Of a stretch of 64,000 nucleotides of DNA, positions 18,121-27,859 are shown piece after piece. How positions within the stretch are numbered: the first letter of the stretch is position 1; every line of letters starts with the position of its first letter. A program made the translations under genes and the position numbers. The notes below the pieces were generated by a model, which saw only the letters and a list, made by a program, of their open reading frames with translations, was not told the DNA's origin and did not search any database. The stretch comes from an uncultured Bacteroidota bacterium (lineage in GTDB: Bacteria; Bacteroidota; Bacteroidia; Chitinophagales; Chitinophagaceae), in contig CAIVKC010000034.1 of the NCBI GenBank assembly GCA_903906365.1, positions 1 through 64,000 on the forward strand. Reading direction: 5' to 3'.

Positions 18121-20019
18121 TTATTTCTTGAAAAAAATCTGTACAAGGAACAGAACAACCATACCGATGACCATCAGCAGCACATATCCTCCCACCTGTC
18201 CGCTCTGCATCAGACGGATCTGCCGGCTGCCGTAACGCACGGCCCTGCCGACCCCGTTGACCAACCCGTCTATGACGTTCTTCTCGAAAAAACTGTTGAA
18301 GAAACTGGCCAGGGCATCCAGGGGTTTCACAATGATGGCGTTGTAAATTTCATCCACATACCATTTGTTGGCCAGCACCTTTCCGAAGCCGGTGGCTTCT
18401 GCCAGGTCTGGTTTTTTTCGAAAGCGGGACCATGCATAGAGCGCGCCCAGGAGCGCCACGCCCACAGAAATGGCCATAAGGGTCAGTTCCTTGGAGGCCG
18501 GGGCCGGTTCCGCCTGCTGGATTTTGTAGGAAGCGGCAAAAACAGGCTCCAGGAAATGTTCCAGCAAGTGACCGTTTTTTACAAATACTTCCGGCATGCC
18601 GATCAGGCCACCCGTTACCGATAGTGCCGCCAGCACGATCAGGGGAATGGTGATGGCTGAAGGGCTTTCATGAAGATGATCTTTCTGGTGGGCGGTACCC
18701 CTGAAATCCCCTAAAAAAGTAGTGGCATAGAGGCGGAACATATAAAAAGCGGTCATCAGGGCCCCGGCCACTCCGATTGCGTAATAGACCGGATTTTTAG
18801 CATAGGCCGCAGACAGGATTTCGTCTTTGGAAAAGAATCCGGAAAAGGGGGGAATACCGGCAATGGCCAGGCAAGCCAGCAGAAAAGTCCACCGGGTGAC
18901 AGGCATATAGGCCTTCAGGCCACCCATTTTACGGATATCCTGCTCTCCGCCCATGGCGTGGATGACCGAACCGGCACCCAGGAACAGGAGGGCCTTGAAA
19001 AAGGCATGTGTCATAACATGGAAAACCGCGCCTGTGTATGCACCCACACCCAGGCCGATGAACATATATCCTAGCTGGCTGACGGTGGAATAGGCCAGCA
19101 CCTTTTTAATGTCATTTTGTTTGAGGGCAATGCTGGCAGCGAGTATGGCGGTGGCCAGACCGGTAAGGGCCACCACAGTCTGCGTGACAGGGGAGAGGGT
19201 ATAGAGTATATTACTCCTGGCAATCATATAAATACCGGCGGTTACCATGGTGGCAGCATGTATGAGCGCTGACACGGGAGTGGGACCCGCCATGGCATCG
19301 GGAAGCCAGGTATACAGGGGAATCTGGGCGGATTTACCGGTGGCACCCACAAATAACAGCAGGGTGATACCGGTAAGCACGGCAATGGGGGTTCCCTGGG
19401 CCTTGGCAAACACTTCACCGAAAGTCACCGAACCAAACTGGTTGATCATCCAAAATACAGCGATGAGGAATCCCAGGTCCCCGATGCGGTTCATGATAAA
19501 GGCCTTTTTGGCAGCATTTCCGTATTCCAAATTCTTAAACCAGAAACCAATCAGCAGGTAGGAGCAGAGTCCCACGCCCTCCCAGCCAATGAACATAATA
19601 ACGTAATTGGCTCCCAGTACAAGCAGCAGCATGGAAAATACAAACAGATTGAGGTAGGCAAAATACCGGGCAAAATGGGGGGCCTCCTCCTCATGCATGT
19701 AGGAGGTGGAATATACATGTATCAGAAACCCCACGCCGGTAATAATCAACAGGAACAGGGTGGACAGCTGGTCTACCTGAAAGGCAAAAGGGATCTGCAG
19801 TTTGCCCGCGTTGATGAATTCAGACAGGCTGACGGTGACGGGTACAAAGCCCTCCTGTTTTACTTCCAGGAAAATAAGCAGGCTGATGACAAAGGAGGCC
19901 AGGATCACGCCTGAACCCATTAAACCGGTCAGGGCTTTTGAAAGGTTATTCCTTCCCAGACCCAATATCAAAAAACCCGCAAGCGGCAAAACAGGAACAA
20001 GCCAAACTAAATGTATCAT
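18121..20019 (-). CDS. nuoL: NADH-quinone oxidoreductase subunit L
   Basis: 632 aa, the distal antiporter-like subunit with about 16 transmembrane helices and a lateral amphipathic helix near the C terminus. Seen motifs: GWEGVGLCSYLLIGFW (conserved Glu), LYTWLPDAMAGPTPVSALIH, and KVLAYSTVSQLGYMF. The C-terminal tail (NKWYVDEIYNAIIVKPL) matches NuoL. Its stop is followed closely by nuoM. Confidence 0.97.
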   Translation of the reverse strand: MIHLVWLVPVLPLAGFLILGLGRNNLSKALTGLMGSGVILASFVISLLIFLEVKQEGFVPVTVSLSEFINAGKLQIPFAFQVDQLSTLFLLIITGVGFLIHVYSTSYMHEEEAPHFARYFAYLNLFVFSMLLLVLGANYVIMFIGWEGVGLCSYLLIGFWFKNLEYGNAAKKAFIMNRIGDLGFLIAVFWMINQFGSVTFGEVFAKAQGTPIAVLTGITLLLFVGATGKSAQIPLYTWLPDAMAGPTPVSALIHAATMVTAGIYMIARSNILYTLSPVTQTVVALTGLATAILAASIALKQNDIKKVLAYSTVSQLGYMFIGLGVGAYTGAVFHVMTHAFFKALLFLGAGSVIHAMGGEQDIRKMGGLKAYMPVTRWTFLLACLAIAGIPPFSGFFSKDEILSAAYAKNPVYYAIGVAGALMTAFYMFRLYATTFLGDFRGTAHQKDHLHESPSAITIPLIVLAALSVTGGLIGMPEVFVKNGHLLEHFLEPVFAASYKIQQAEPAPASKELTLMAISVGVALLGALYAWSRFRKKPDLAEATGFGKVLANKWYVDEIYNAIIVKPLDALASFFNSFFEKNVIDGLVNGVGRAVRYGSRQIRLMQSGQVGGYVLLMVIGMVVLFLVQIFFKK

Positions 20020-20098
20020 ACTGTTCTTATAATATTCCGGACAAAAATGTATTCAACGTTCCGATGGGCACCTTCCTGGCTGGCAGGGCCGCAAAGGC

Positions 20099-20428
20099 CT
20101 AATGCTTCAGACGGTTCAGGAAATTCACATCCACTGAATGGGTGTTGCGGTACATCATCACAATGATGGCCAGTCCAACACTTACCTCCGCAGCCGCTAC
20201 CACCATGATAAAGAACACAAAGAGCTGACCGTCGATGCCCGCCGTCGGGTTCAGTTTTACCATTTCCTGGTAATGCATTTTGGAAAATGCCACCAGCAGC
20301 AGATTCACTGCATTGAGCATCAGCTCAATGCACATAAAAATGATAATGGCGTTGCGCCGGGTAAGTACCCCGGTCACTCCGATGCAAAACAGGGTTACCG
20401 CCAGAAATATGTAATAGTTTATCGGCAT
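20099..20428 (-). CDS. nuoK: NADH-quinone oxidoreductase subunit K
   Basis: 109 aa with three transmembrane helices, as expected. The family signature [18 protein letters not shown], with the conserved membrane Glu, is present, along with [16 protein letters not shown] carrying the second Glu. It forms part of the E-channel proton path. It lies between nuoJ and nuoL. Confidence 0.96.
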   Translation of the reverse strand: MPINYYIFLAVTLFCIGVTGVLTRRNAIIIFMCIELMLNAVNLLLVAFSKMHYQEMVKLNPTAGIDGQLFVFFIMVVAAAEVSVGLAIIVMMYRNTHSVDVNFLNRLKH

Positions 20429-20489
20429 ATTTACAATGTATTAATTCAGCAGACCTGCATGTTTGCGACAGCGGCCTGCGGTTAAAAAA

Positions 20490-20990
20490 TTATTCTTTCT
20501 TGCCAATCACCACAGCTCCCACCATAGCACTCAGGAACAGCACACTGCTTATTTCAAAGGGGACCACATAATCATGAAACAGGGCAATACCCAGGTTATG
20601 TATCAGGCCGATATCACCCCTGGCCACTTGGGCCACATGGGCCTTCGCATCCACATTTTTCAGGGCAGCCACAAAGACAAGGAGCAGGGCGCCGCCGGAA
20701 ATAACCCCTGCGATTTTGAGCCATTTATTCTTCTGGGGCTCGGTATCGGCATTGAGGTTCATCAGCATGATGACAAAAAGGAACAGAACCATGATGGCCC
20801 CGGCGTATACAATCAGGTTTACAATGGCTAGGAACTGCGCGTTGAGCAGGATGTAGTGGCCGGATATGGCAAAAAACACCATGATAAGCCACAGGACGCT
20901 GTGCACCGGATTGCGGCTGACAACTACCATGATCGCGCTGAAGAGTGCCAGCACGCTTAAAGACCAGAACAAAATTTGCGTAATGCCCAT
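20490..20990 (-). CDS. nuoJ: NADH-quinone oxidoreductase subunit J
   Basis: 166 aa with five predicted transmembrane helices. The motif NPVHSVLWLIMVFFAISGHYILLNAQFLA and the pi-bulge helix region IVYAGAIMVLFLFVIMLMN are typical for NuoJ. It sits 61 bases before nuoK, with a 98-base gap to nuoI upstream. Confidence 0.95.
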   Translation of the reverse strand: MGITQILFWSLSVLALFSAIMVVVSRNPVHSVLWLIMVFFAISGHYILLNAQFLAIVNLIVYAGAIMVLFLFVIMLMNLNADTEPQKNKWLKIAGVISGGALLLVFVAALKNVDAKAHVAQVARGDIGLIHNLGIALFHDYVVPFEISSVLFLSAMVGAVVIGKKE

Positions 20991-21088
20991 TAGAAATTAG
21001 TAATTGGAAAATCCGAAAATCACTTGGCTGCCTGCCTGCGGGTAAAGCAATGCCGTCCAAAGGAATTCCGAATCAGTTAGTTTTCAAA

Positions 21089-21625
21089 TTATTTTGTAAG
21101 TCCTTTTGCCTTGGCAAATTCTTCAGGCTGGGTCTTGGGATCGGGAATCAGCAATTCCTCTTTTCCATAAATAAAACCCTTTCTGGTATAATTGGCGGGG
21201 GCAAAAGTTTCTGACAGATAAATGGCATCCTTGGGGCAAGCCTCTTCACACAGCCCGCAAAAGATGCAGCGGAGCATGTTGATCTCATATTTGGCTGCAT
21301 ATTTCTCTTCCCTGTAGAGCCCTTCCTCACCGGGCAGCCTTTCGGCTGCCTCCATGGTGATGGCTTCCGCAGGACAGGCTACCGCGCAGAGCCCGCAGGC
21401 TGTGCAGCGTTCCCTTCCTTCTTCGTCCCGGTTCAGCACATGCAGTCCGCGGAATACCGGACTGAAAGGCCGGGTCTTTTCCGGGTAATTGATGGTGGGT
21501 TTATTCTTGAATATATGGGAGAAGGTGATGAACATGCCTTTGGCGATGGCCGGTATATACAATTTCTCCCAAAAGCTCAAAGGCTTTCTTTCAACGACCT
21601 GTACCCTGTTTGTGAGTGCCTGCAT
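21089..21625 (-). CDS. nuoI: NADH-quinone oxidoreductase subunit I
   Basis: 178 aa ferredoxin-like subunit carrying clusters N6a and N6b. Two 4Fe-4S motifs are intact: CTACGLCAVACP and CIFCGLCEEACP. The N-terminal amphipathic helix (SHIFKNKPTINYPEKTRPF) anchors it at the membrane arm. Positioned between nuoH and nuoJ. Confidence 0.96.
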   Translation of the reverse strand: MQALTNRVQVVERKPLSFWEKLYIPAIAKGMFITFSHIFKNKPTINYPEKTRPFSPVFRGLHVLNRDEEGRERCTACGLCAVACPAEAITMEAAERLPGEEGLYREEKYAAKYEINMLRCIFCGLCEEACPKDAIYLSETFAPANYTRKGFIYGKEELLIPDPKTQPEEFAKAKGLTK

Positions 21626-21717
21626 ATTATTATAAAGCTTTTACCAACCAGCTTAAGTAAGCGTTTGCAAAAATATTTTTATAGACCCAACCTGCCAACT
21701 AAATTCCTGCTTAATGG

Positions 21718-22791
21718 CTAAAAATGCCAGTGATTCTGCCTGAGTAAAACCAGAAAACCGGTGACAACCATATTAACCAGGGAAAGTGGTATCAGTTTCT
21801 TCCAGCCCAGGTCCATGAGCTGGTCATAGCGGAAGCGGGGAATGGTCCACCGCACCCACATGAAAAAGAATACAAAACAGGCTATTTTGGCCAGCAGGCT
21901 CACTGTCTGCAGCAATGCCAGCAGATTCTGCCCGTGGTGCAGCCCAAAGGATACGTCGTTTACAAAGGGAATATCGTAGCCCCCAAAAAACAGGGTGGCC
22001 ATGACCGCACTGCTGACAAACATGTTGATATATTCTGCGAACAGGTAAAACCCGAGTTTCATGGAAGAATACTCCTGGTGATACCCGAAATTCAGCTCAT
22101 TTTCCGCTTCGGAGAGGTCAAAGGGGGTTCTGTTGCATTCTGCAAAAGCACAAATCAGGAAAATAAGAAAACCCAGGGGTTGAAAGAACACGTAATAGAT
22201 ATGATCCTGCTGCTGCTCTATGATGGTCTTCAGACTTAAGGAACCGGTAAGCATCAGCAGGGCAATGATGGACAGGCCCATGGCCAGTTCATAGGATATG
22301 ATCTGGGAAGCTCCCCGGATGGCGGCCAGCAGGGAGAACTTATTGTTGGAAGCCCATCCGCCGATCATGATGCCGTAAACCCCCATGCTGACCACGCCAA
22401 AAATATAGAGGATACCGATGTTGATATCCGCAATTTGCAGGGGGATAGTACGGCCGAATAATACAATTTTGCTACCCCAGGGTATGACCGCACTGGTCAT
22501 CATCGCGGTCAGCATGGCCAGACCCGGGCCCATGACAAAAAGCAGCTTATTGGAGGAATTCGGGATGATTTCTTCCTTCATGAACAATTTCAGACCGTCT
22601 GCCAGCGGCTGGAACAGGCCAAAGGGGCCTGCCCGGTTGGGACCACGGCGGTCCTGTATGACGGCGGCCACTTTGCGCTCGGCCCAGGTCTCATACATGG
22701 CTACCACCAGCGATACGGTTACCACCACTGCAATCAGGATGAGTTTTTCAAACACAAAGCCCCAGTCAACAGCCATTAAATTTCCAAGCAT
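21718..22791 (-). CDS. nuoH: NADH-quinone oxidoreductase subunit H
   Basis: 357 aa, the quinone-chamber membrane subunit with about eight transmembrane helices. Conserved parts seen: YETWAERKVAAVIQDRRGPN, GPFGLFQPLADGLKLFMKE, the acidic loop FDLSEAENELNFGYHQEYSS and RWTIPRFRYDQLMDLGWKK. It lies between the short nuoG and nuoI. Confidence 0.97.
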   Translation of the reverse strand: MLGNLMAVDWGFVFEKLILIAVVVTVSLVVAMYETWAERKVAAVIQDRRGPNRAGPFGLFQPLADGLKLFMKEEIIPNSSNKLLFVMGPGLAMLTAMMTSAVIPWGSKIVLFGRTIPLQIADINIGILYIFGVVSMGVYGIMIGGWASNNKFSLLAAIRGASQIISYELAMGLSIIALLMLTGSLSLKTIIEQQQDHIYYVFFQPLGFLIFLICAFAECNRTPFDLSEAENELNFGYHQEYSSMKLGFYLFAEYINMFVSSAVMATLFFGGYDIPFVNDVSFGLHHGQNLLALLQTVSLLAKIACFVFFFMWVRWTIPRFRYDQLMDLGWKKLIPLSLVNMVVTGFLVLLRQNHWHF

Positions 22792-22860
22792 TTGTTCGGT
22801 TTATTTGGTTCAACAGTTATCAATTATTTTCAGCCAATTCAGTAAGCCCTGCCTCTGGCA

Positions 22861-23949
22861 TTATTCCTTAAAATCCGTGGAATGGGCGGGGCCTTCGATC
22901 CTGGACAGGTCTCGCCCGGGTTCATTGACCTCACTCACGGAGTGAATATCCATAAAAAGCCTGGGCTTCAGCCCATCGAGCACATCATAAAGCACTTCTT
23001 TGGGTTTATGGACTCCCACGTAATGCCCCTGGGAAATGACCGAATGCCGGTTGACCACCGTGGGACCTTCTATTTCCCAGTCAGCCGTTTTCTTTTTTTC
23101 AAAGCGGCATTCATTGCAGATCCAGTCCTCCACCTCACCCCACTGGTCCTTGCGGGCCGTGACGCGGAAAACCTCTTCTCCCCTGTACCAGAGCGTCACT
23201 TTCCCGCAACATTTAGGATGGGTACAGTCCCGGTGCGCCTGGACGGGTTTTAAAAACCAGACCCTGTTTTTGAAACGGAAGGTCTTATCGGTAAGGGCCC
23301 CCACAGGGCAGACATCTATGACGTTTCCAATGAAATCATGCTCAAGGGATTGCTGGATATAGGTGGCGATCTCAGCATGATCCCCCCTGTCCAGGATGCC
23401 GTGCTGCCTTTTTTCCGTCAGCTGGTCGGCTGCATAGACACAACGAAAGCACATGATACACCTGGTCATATGCAGCTGAATATAAGGGCCAAGATCGTGT
23501 TTTTCAAAAGTCCTCCTGGGGAATTCATATCTGGTCCCTTCCTTGCCGTGCTCATAACTCAGGTCCTGAAGATGGCATTCGCCGGCCTGGTCGCAAATCG
23601 GGCAGTCCAGCGGGTGGTTGATCAGCAGGAATTCAACGACTCCGTTACGGGCGTCAATCACCTTTTCACTGGTAATGTTTTTTACCACCATTCCGTCCAT
23701 GACATTGGTGCGGCAACTGGCTACGAGTTTGGGCATAGGCCTGGGATCGGCCACAGAGCCTGCGGCCACCTCCACCAGGCAGGTACGGCATTTGCCGCCG
23801 CTGCCTTTGAGTTTGGTATAATAACACATGGCAGGAGGAGCCACATCCCCCCCGATCCTTCTTGCAGCCTGCAGGATCGAGGTGCCGGGTTCCACTTCAA
23901 TGGTGATGTTGTCGATGGTTACTTTCAGTAGTTTTTTTTCTTCCGCCAT
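22861..23949 (-). CDS. nuoG: NADH-quinone oxidoreductase subunit G, short form
   Basis: 362 aa, much shorter than the about 800-900 aa of classical NuoG. The N-terminal 2Fe-2S domain (CYYTKLKGSGGKCRTCLVEV), the His/Cys N5 site (HPLDCPICDQAGECHLQDL) and the N4 4Fe-4S site (CIMCFRC with DVCPVGAL) are intact. A further four-Cys segment (CTHPKCCGKVTLWY to WICNECR) corresponds to the start of the molybdopterin-type domain, after which the protein ends. The electron wire to N4/N5 is thus complete and only the non-redox C-terminal domain is absent. Clean frame and intact neighbours argue against a frameshift; short NuoG forms are known in Bacteroidota. Confidence 0.93.
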   Translation of the reverse strand: MAEEKKLLKVTIDNITIEVEPGTSILQAARRIGGDVAPPAMCYYTKLKGSGGKCRTCLVEVAAGSVADPRPMPKLVASCRTNVMDGMVVKNITSEKVIDARNGVVEFLLINHPLDCPICDQAGECHLQDLSYEHGKEGTRYEFPRRTFEKHDLGPYIQLHMTRCIMCFRCVYAADQLTEKRQHGILDRGDHAEIATYIQQSLEHDFIGNVIDVCPVGALTDKTFRFKNRVWFLKPVQAHRDCTHPKCCGKVTLWYRGEEVFRVTARKDQWGEVEDWICNECRFEKKKTADWEIEGPTVVNRHSVISQGHYVGVHKPKEVLYDVLDGLKPRLFMDIHSVSEVNEPGRDLSRIEGPAHSTDFKE

Positions 23950-24008
23950 GTTGCTAGTACTTTTTTTTCGCCCGGCATGCCGTCGGGTTTAATACATCCT
24001 ATAATCAT

Positions 24009-25367
24009 TTAAGCGCTCTGGGGGGCCGGCAGTGGATCGGCATAATGGGCCAGTCCGAAATTTCTTTGCTGCGCTTCCTCCGGATAACGGATATGCCATT
24101 CGAATTCATCCCTGAAATGCCGGATGGCGGCTGCCACCGGCCAGGCGGCCGCATCTCCCAATGGGCAGATGGTATTGCCTTCAATCCGGCGCTGAATATC
24201 CCAGAGCAGGTCTATATCGCTCATCTTGCCTTTTCCGTATTCAATGTTTTTGAGTATTTTTTCCATCCAGCCGGTTCCTTCCCTGCAGGGTGAACACTGT
24301 CCGCAGCTTTCATGACGGTAGAAACGGGACAGCGTCATGGTATGCTTTACTACGCACTGGTCTTCGTCGAGCACGATAAAACCGCCGCTGCCCATGGAAC
24401 TGCCTGTCGCAAATCCGCCATCCGCCAGGCTTTCATAATTCATAAGCCTTTTTTCGCCTTTCGCGGTCTTTAGCAGCAGGTTGGCAGGAAGAATGGGTAC
24501 GGAAGATCCACCGGGGATGCAGGCTTTCAGTTTCTTGCCATGGGCAATCCCGCCACAATATTCATCGGAGTAGATGAAATCCTCCACAGAGATGGTCATG
24601 TCTATTTCATAGACCCCCGGTTTATTGATGTTGCCGCAGGCTGAAATCAGCTTGGTTCCCGTGGATTTTCCAATGCCAATTTTTGCGTAAGCCTCCGCGC
24701 CATAATTGATGATGGGTACCACAGCCGCCAGGCTCTCCACATTATTGACCACCGTGGGCCGGTCCCACACGCCCTTGATGGCCGGGAAGGGCGGTTTAAT
24801 GCGGGGATTCCCCCTTTTGCCTTCCAGGGACTCAATCAGGGCCGTTTCCTCCCCGCATATATAAGCACCCGCGCCGCGGTGCACATAGATTTCACAATCA
24901 AATCCGGTTCCCAGGATATTTTTGCCCAGCCAGCCGTTTTCTTTGGCCTCGGCAATGGCTTTTTCCAGGATATCCGGAATCCAGGCATATTCGCCACGGA
25001 TATAAATATAGGTGTGATGGCTCCCCAGCGCAAAAGAGGAAACAATGAGTCCTTCTATGAGCAGGTGGGGGAGGAATTCCATCAGGTACCTGTCCTTAAA
25101 AGTGCCGGGTTCGGATTCATCGGCATTACAAACCAGGTGGCGGGGTACGCCATCGGGTTTGGCCAGAAAACTCCATTTAAGGCCGGTAGGGAAACCAGCC
25201 CCTCCGCGACCCCTCAGTCCGCTTTTTTTGACTTCGTCGGTTACCTGATCGGGTGTCATATTCCTAAGGGCCTTTTCCACGCTGGCGTAGCCGCCTTCGC
25301 GGCGGTAAACCTCATAGGAGATAATGCCCGGAACATTTGCTTTTTCCAATAATAATTTGATACTCAT
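24009..25367 (-). CDS. nuoF: NADH-quinone oxidoreductase subunit F
   Basis: 452 aa. It binds FMN and NADH and holds cluster N3. The flavin/NAD region GLRGRGGAGFPTGLKWSF and CNADESEPGTFKDRYLM, the GAGAYICGEETALIESLEG motif and the N3 ligand motif SCGQCSPCREGTGW are all intact. Located between nuoE and nuoG. Confidence 0.97.
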   Translation of the reverse strand: MSIKLLLEKANVPGIISYEVYRREGGYASVEKALRNMTPDQVTDEVKKSGLRGRGGAGFPTGLKWSFLAKPDGVPRHLVCNADESEPGTFKDRYLMEFLPHLLIEGLIVSSFALGSHHTYIYIRGEYAWIPDILEKAIAEAKENGWLGKNILGTGFDCEIYVHRGAGAYICGEETALIESLEGKRGNPRIKPPFPAIKGVWDRPTVVNNVESLAAVVPIINYGAEAYAKIGIGKSTGTKLISACGNINKPGVYEIDMTISVEDFIYSDEYCGGIAHGKKLKACIPGGSSVPILPANLLLKTAKGEKRLMNYESLADGGFATGSSMGSGGFIVLDEDQCVVKHTMTLSRFYRHESCGQCSPCREGTGWMEKILKNIEYGKGKMSDIDLLWDIQRRIEGNTICPLGDAAAWPVAAAIRHFRDEFEWHIRYPEEAQQRNFGLAHYADPLPAPQSA

Positions 25368-25466
25368 ACCCTCTCTCTGCGTCCCTGGGGACTTTATTTT
25401 AAATGACTGAACTGTTAACGGTTGCTCCCGGTTACCGGCCCGCTGCCTGCTGTGGCCTGGTTCCGC

Positions 25467-25967
25467 TTAATTATTAAGGGCTGCATTCTGCCTGCATTCC
25501 TCAATGATGGCATCCACTTTTTCTTTTGTCAGGTGTTCCCTGTAATTTTTGCCCATCTGCATCATGGGCGCATAGCCACAGGCACCCAGGCATTCTACCG
25601 TTTTTAAGGTAAAGAGCCCATCCTGGGTCGTTTCACCCACACCGATCTGCAGTTTGGCCTTTATATAATCAATGATCCGGTCACTTCCATTGAGCATGCA
25701 GGGCCCGGTTTGGCATACTTCAAAAATGTATTTGCCGACCGGTTTGAGATTGTACATGGAATAGAAGGTGGCCACCTCATATACTTCAATGGGTTCCAGG
25801 TTCAGCAAACCCGCTACATAATCCATGGTTGCCGGGCTCAGCCAGCCGCCAAATTCATCCTGCGCCATATGCAGCACGGGCAGCAGGGCGCTTTTGCTTT
25901 TCCCCTCCGGGTATCGGGCAATGACCTCTGCCACCTTTTTTAATGTATCTTCTGAGAATTTCATCAT
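25467..25967 (-). CDS. nuoE: NADH-quinone oxidoreductase subunit E
   Basis: A thioredoxin-like subunit with the N1a 2Fe-2S cluster; ligand motifs CQTGPC and CLGACG are both present. The track begins at 26000, but homology-like sequence starts at MMKFSEDTLKKVAEVIARYP, so I place the start at 25967 (or 25964). About 166 aa, normal for NuoE. It follows nuoD by a few tens of bases. Confidence 0.95.
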   Translation of the reverse strand: MMKFSEDTLKKVAEVIARYPEGKSKSALLPVLHMAQDEFGGWLSPATMDYVAGLLNLEPIEVYEVATFYSMYNLKPVGKYIFEVCQTGPCMLNGSDRIIDYIKAKLQIGVGETTQDGLFTLKTVECLGACGYAPMMQMGKNYREHLTKEKVDAIIEECRQNAALNN

Positions 25968-26015
25968 CCTTATTTTGAAATGAGTGGTTGACAACAACAT
26001 TTGGGAGCCCGCTCC

Positions 26016-27239
26016 TCAGGCATCCATTTCCCCGGCAATCAGGTTAAGGGAACTCATCACGATAATGGCATCACTCAGCATGCTGCCCTTGGTGAGTTCT
26101 GAATAAGCCTGGTAATAGATGAAACAGGGCCGCCTGAAATGCAGGCGGTAGGGCGTTCTGCCCCCGTCGCTGATCAGGTAAAAGCCAAGTTCCCCGTTGC
26201 CGCCTTCCACACTGTTGTATACTTCCCCGGCAGGGATATCGGTTTCTCCCATGACAATTTTGAAATGCCAAATGAGGGCCTCCATCTTGGTATACACGTC
26301 CTTTTTTTCGGGCAAATAATAGGAAGGGGCGTCCGCATGAAAAACGCCGGCTTCTGCTCCCTTGAATTCCTGAATTTTCCGGTAGGCCTGCTCAATGATT
26401 TTCAGTGACTGCCACATTTCCTGGTTACGGACCAGAAAACGGTCATAACAGTCGCCTGTCCTGCCGACCGGGATGCTGAATTCAAAGTCCTCATAGCTGG
26501 AATAGGGGTTATGCACCCGGACATCATAATCAACCCCGGCCGCCCGGAGGTTTGGCCCGGTGAAGCCGTAATTGAGAGCCCGCTCCGCACTGATGGGGCC
26601 TGCTCCGATGGTCCGCTCCATAAATATCCGGTTGCGGCTGAAGAGGTTCTCAAACTCACGGAGTACTTGCGGATATTCTTTGAGGAATTTTTCAAGTTTC
26701 AAGAAGGCCGCCTGTGTGAAATCGCGTTCAAATCCGCCGATCCGACCGATATTGGTTGTCAGGCGGGAACCACAGATCTCCTCATAGATTTCATAAATAA
26801 GTTCACGGTACTGCATCACGTACAAAAAGCCGGTAAAAGCCCCGGAGTCAACCCCGACGACGGAATTGCAGATCAGGTGATCTGAAATGCGTGCCAGTTC
26901 CATGATGATGACACGCAGGTAATCCACCCTTTTGGGGGTCCTGACCCCCAGGAGTTTTTCACAGGTCAGATGCCAGCCCATATTATTGATGGGGGAGGAG
27001 CAGTAATTTAAGCGGTCGGTCAGGGTGGTAATCTGGTAAAGTGGTCTTCGTTCTGCCAGTTTCTCAAAGGCCCTGTGAATATATCCCACTGTCTGTTCTG
27101 CCGAAACAATCCTTTCACCATCCAGTTCCAGGATATTCTGGAATACCCCGTGTGTGGCCGGATGGGTGGGACCCAGGTTCAGCGTGGTTGTGCTTTTTTC
27201 AATGCTGCCTTCCGGTAATTTTATGTGATGCTCCGTCAT
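26016..27239 (-). CDS. nuoD: NADH-quinone oxidoreductase subunit D
   Basis: 407 aa, the 49-kDa subunit forming part of the quinone site. Motifs: NLGPTHPATHGVFQNILELDGE with the quinone-loop His, and GNGELGFYLISDGGRTPYRLHFR near the C terminus. Not fused to NuoC. It is 28 bases downstream of nuoC. Confidence 0.97.
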   Translation of the reverse strand: MTEHHIKLPEGSIEKSTTTLNLGPTHPATHGVFQNILELDGERIVSAEQTVGYIHRAFEKLAERRPLYQITTLTDRLNYCSSPINNMGWHLTCEKLLGVRTPKRVDYLRVIIMELARISDHLICNSVVGVDSGAFTGFLYVMQYRELIYEIYEEICGSRLTTNIGRIGGFERDFTQAAFLKLEKFLKEYPQVLREFENLFSRNRIFMERTIGAGPISAERALNYGFTGPNLRAAGVDYDVRVHNPYSSYEDFEFSIPVGRTGDCYDRFLVRNQEMWQSLKIIEQAYRKIQEFKGAEAGVFHADAPSYYLPEKKDVYTKMEALIWHFKIVMGETDIPAGEVYNSVEGGNGELGFYLISDGGRTPYRLHFRRPCFIYYQAYSELTKGSMLSDAIIVMSSLNLIAGEMDA

Positions 27240-27267
27240 ATATTATTCAAATTAGCACTTAAGCATA

Positions 27268-27786
27268 TTAGTTGATACTGCCTCCCCTGCCAAACATGGC
27301 ATCATCCTTATCTATTCGGGTCTGGTCTTCCAGGGGGAATTCCTTGCGCAGGGGAAAATAATCCATCTCCTCCACATTGAGAATCCTGATCAGGTTGGGG
27401 TGACCCACGAAGTTAACGCCGAAAAAATCATAGGTTTCGCGCTCCATCCAGTTGGCCGAAGCATAAAGCTGGGTGGCTGTAAATATATCTGGCTGCTGGG
27501 TGGAAGTAAATACTTTAAAACGAAGGCGGATATTGTCGGTGAGGTTGTGAAGATGGTAGACAACGGCCAGCTCCCTGCCGGCCTGGCCGGGATAGTGGAC
27601 GGCGCACAGGTCGGTCAAAAACTGAAAACGCAATTCCGGGTCGTCATAGAGGAATTGCATTACTTTCAGGTTCATGCCGGCGGGCGCTTCAAAACTCAGC
27701 AGTCCGTAGGGCTCTTCAAAATTGGAAAGGGATTCTCCAAATTTTTCAAGCAGTTTGCTTTTGATCGTTTCGTTGGTTAATGCCAT
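27268..27786 (-). CDS. nuoC: NADH-quinone oxidoreductase subunit C
   Basis: 172 aa, the 30-kDa subunit of the peripheral arm. The family signature ERETYDFFGVNFVGHPNLIR followed by YFPLRKEFPLEDQTR is intact. It is separate from NuoD and sits 73 bases after nuoB. Confidence 0.96.
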   Translation of the reverse strand: MALTNETIKSKLLEKFGESLSNFEEPYGLLSFEAPAGMNLKVMQFLYDDPELRFQFLTDLCAVHYPGQAGRELAVVYHLHNLTDNIRLRFKVFTSTQQPDIFTATQLYASANWMERETYDFFGVNFVGHPNLIRILNVEEMDYFPLRKEFPLEDQTRIDKDDAMFGRGGSIN

Positions 27787-27859
27787 GTGCCGTAACTTTT
27801 ATTAAGCCTGTTTTTATTGGAAGGCATTTTAAAGCCAACCGATGCCCTGAAGCACCGGT

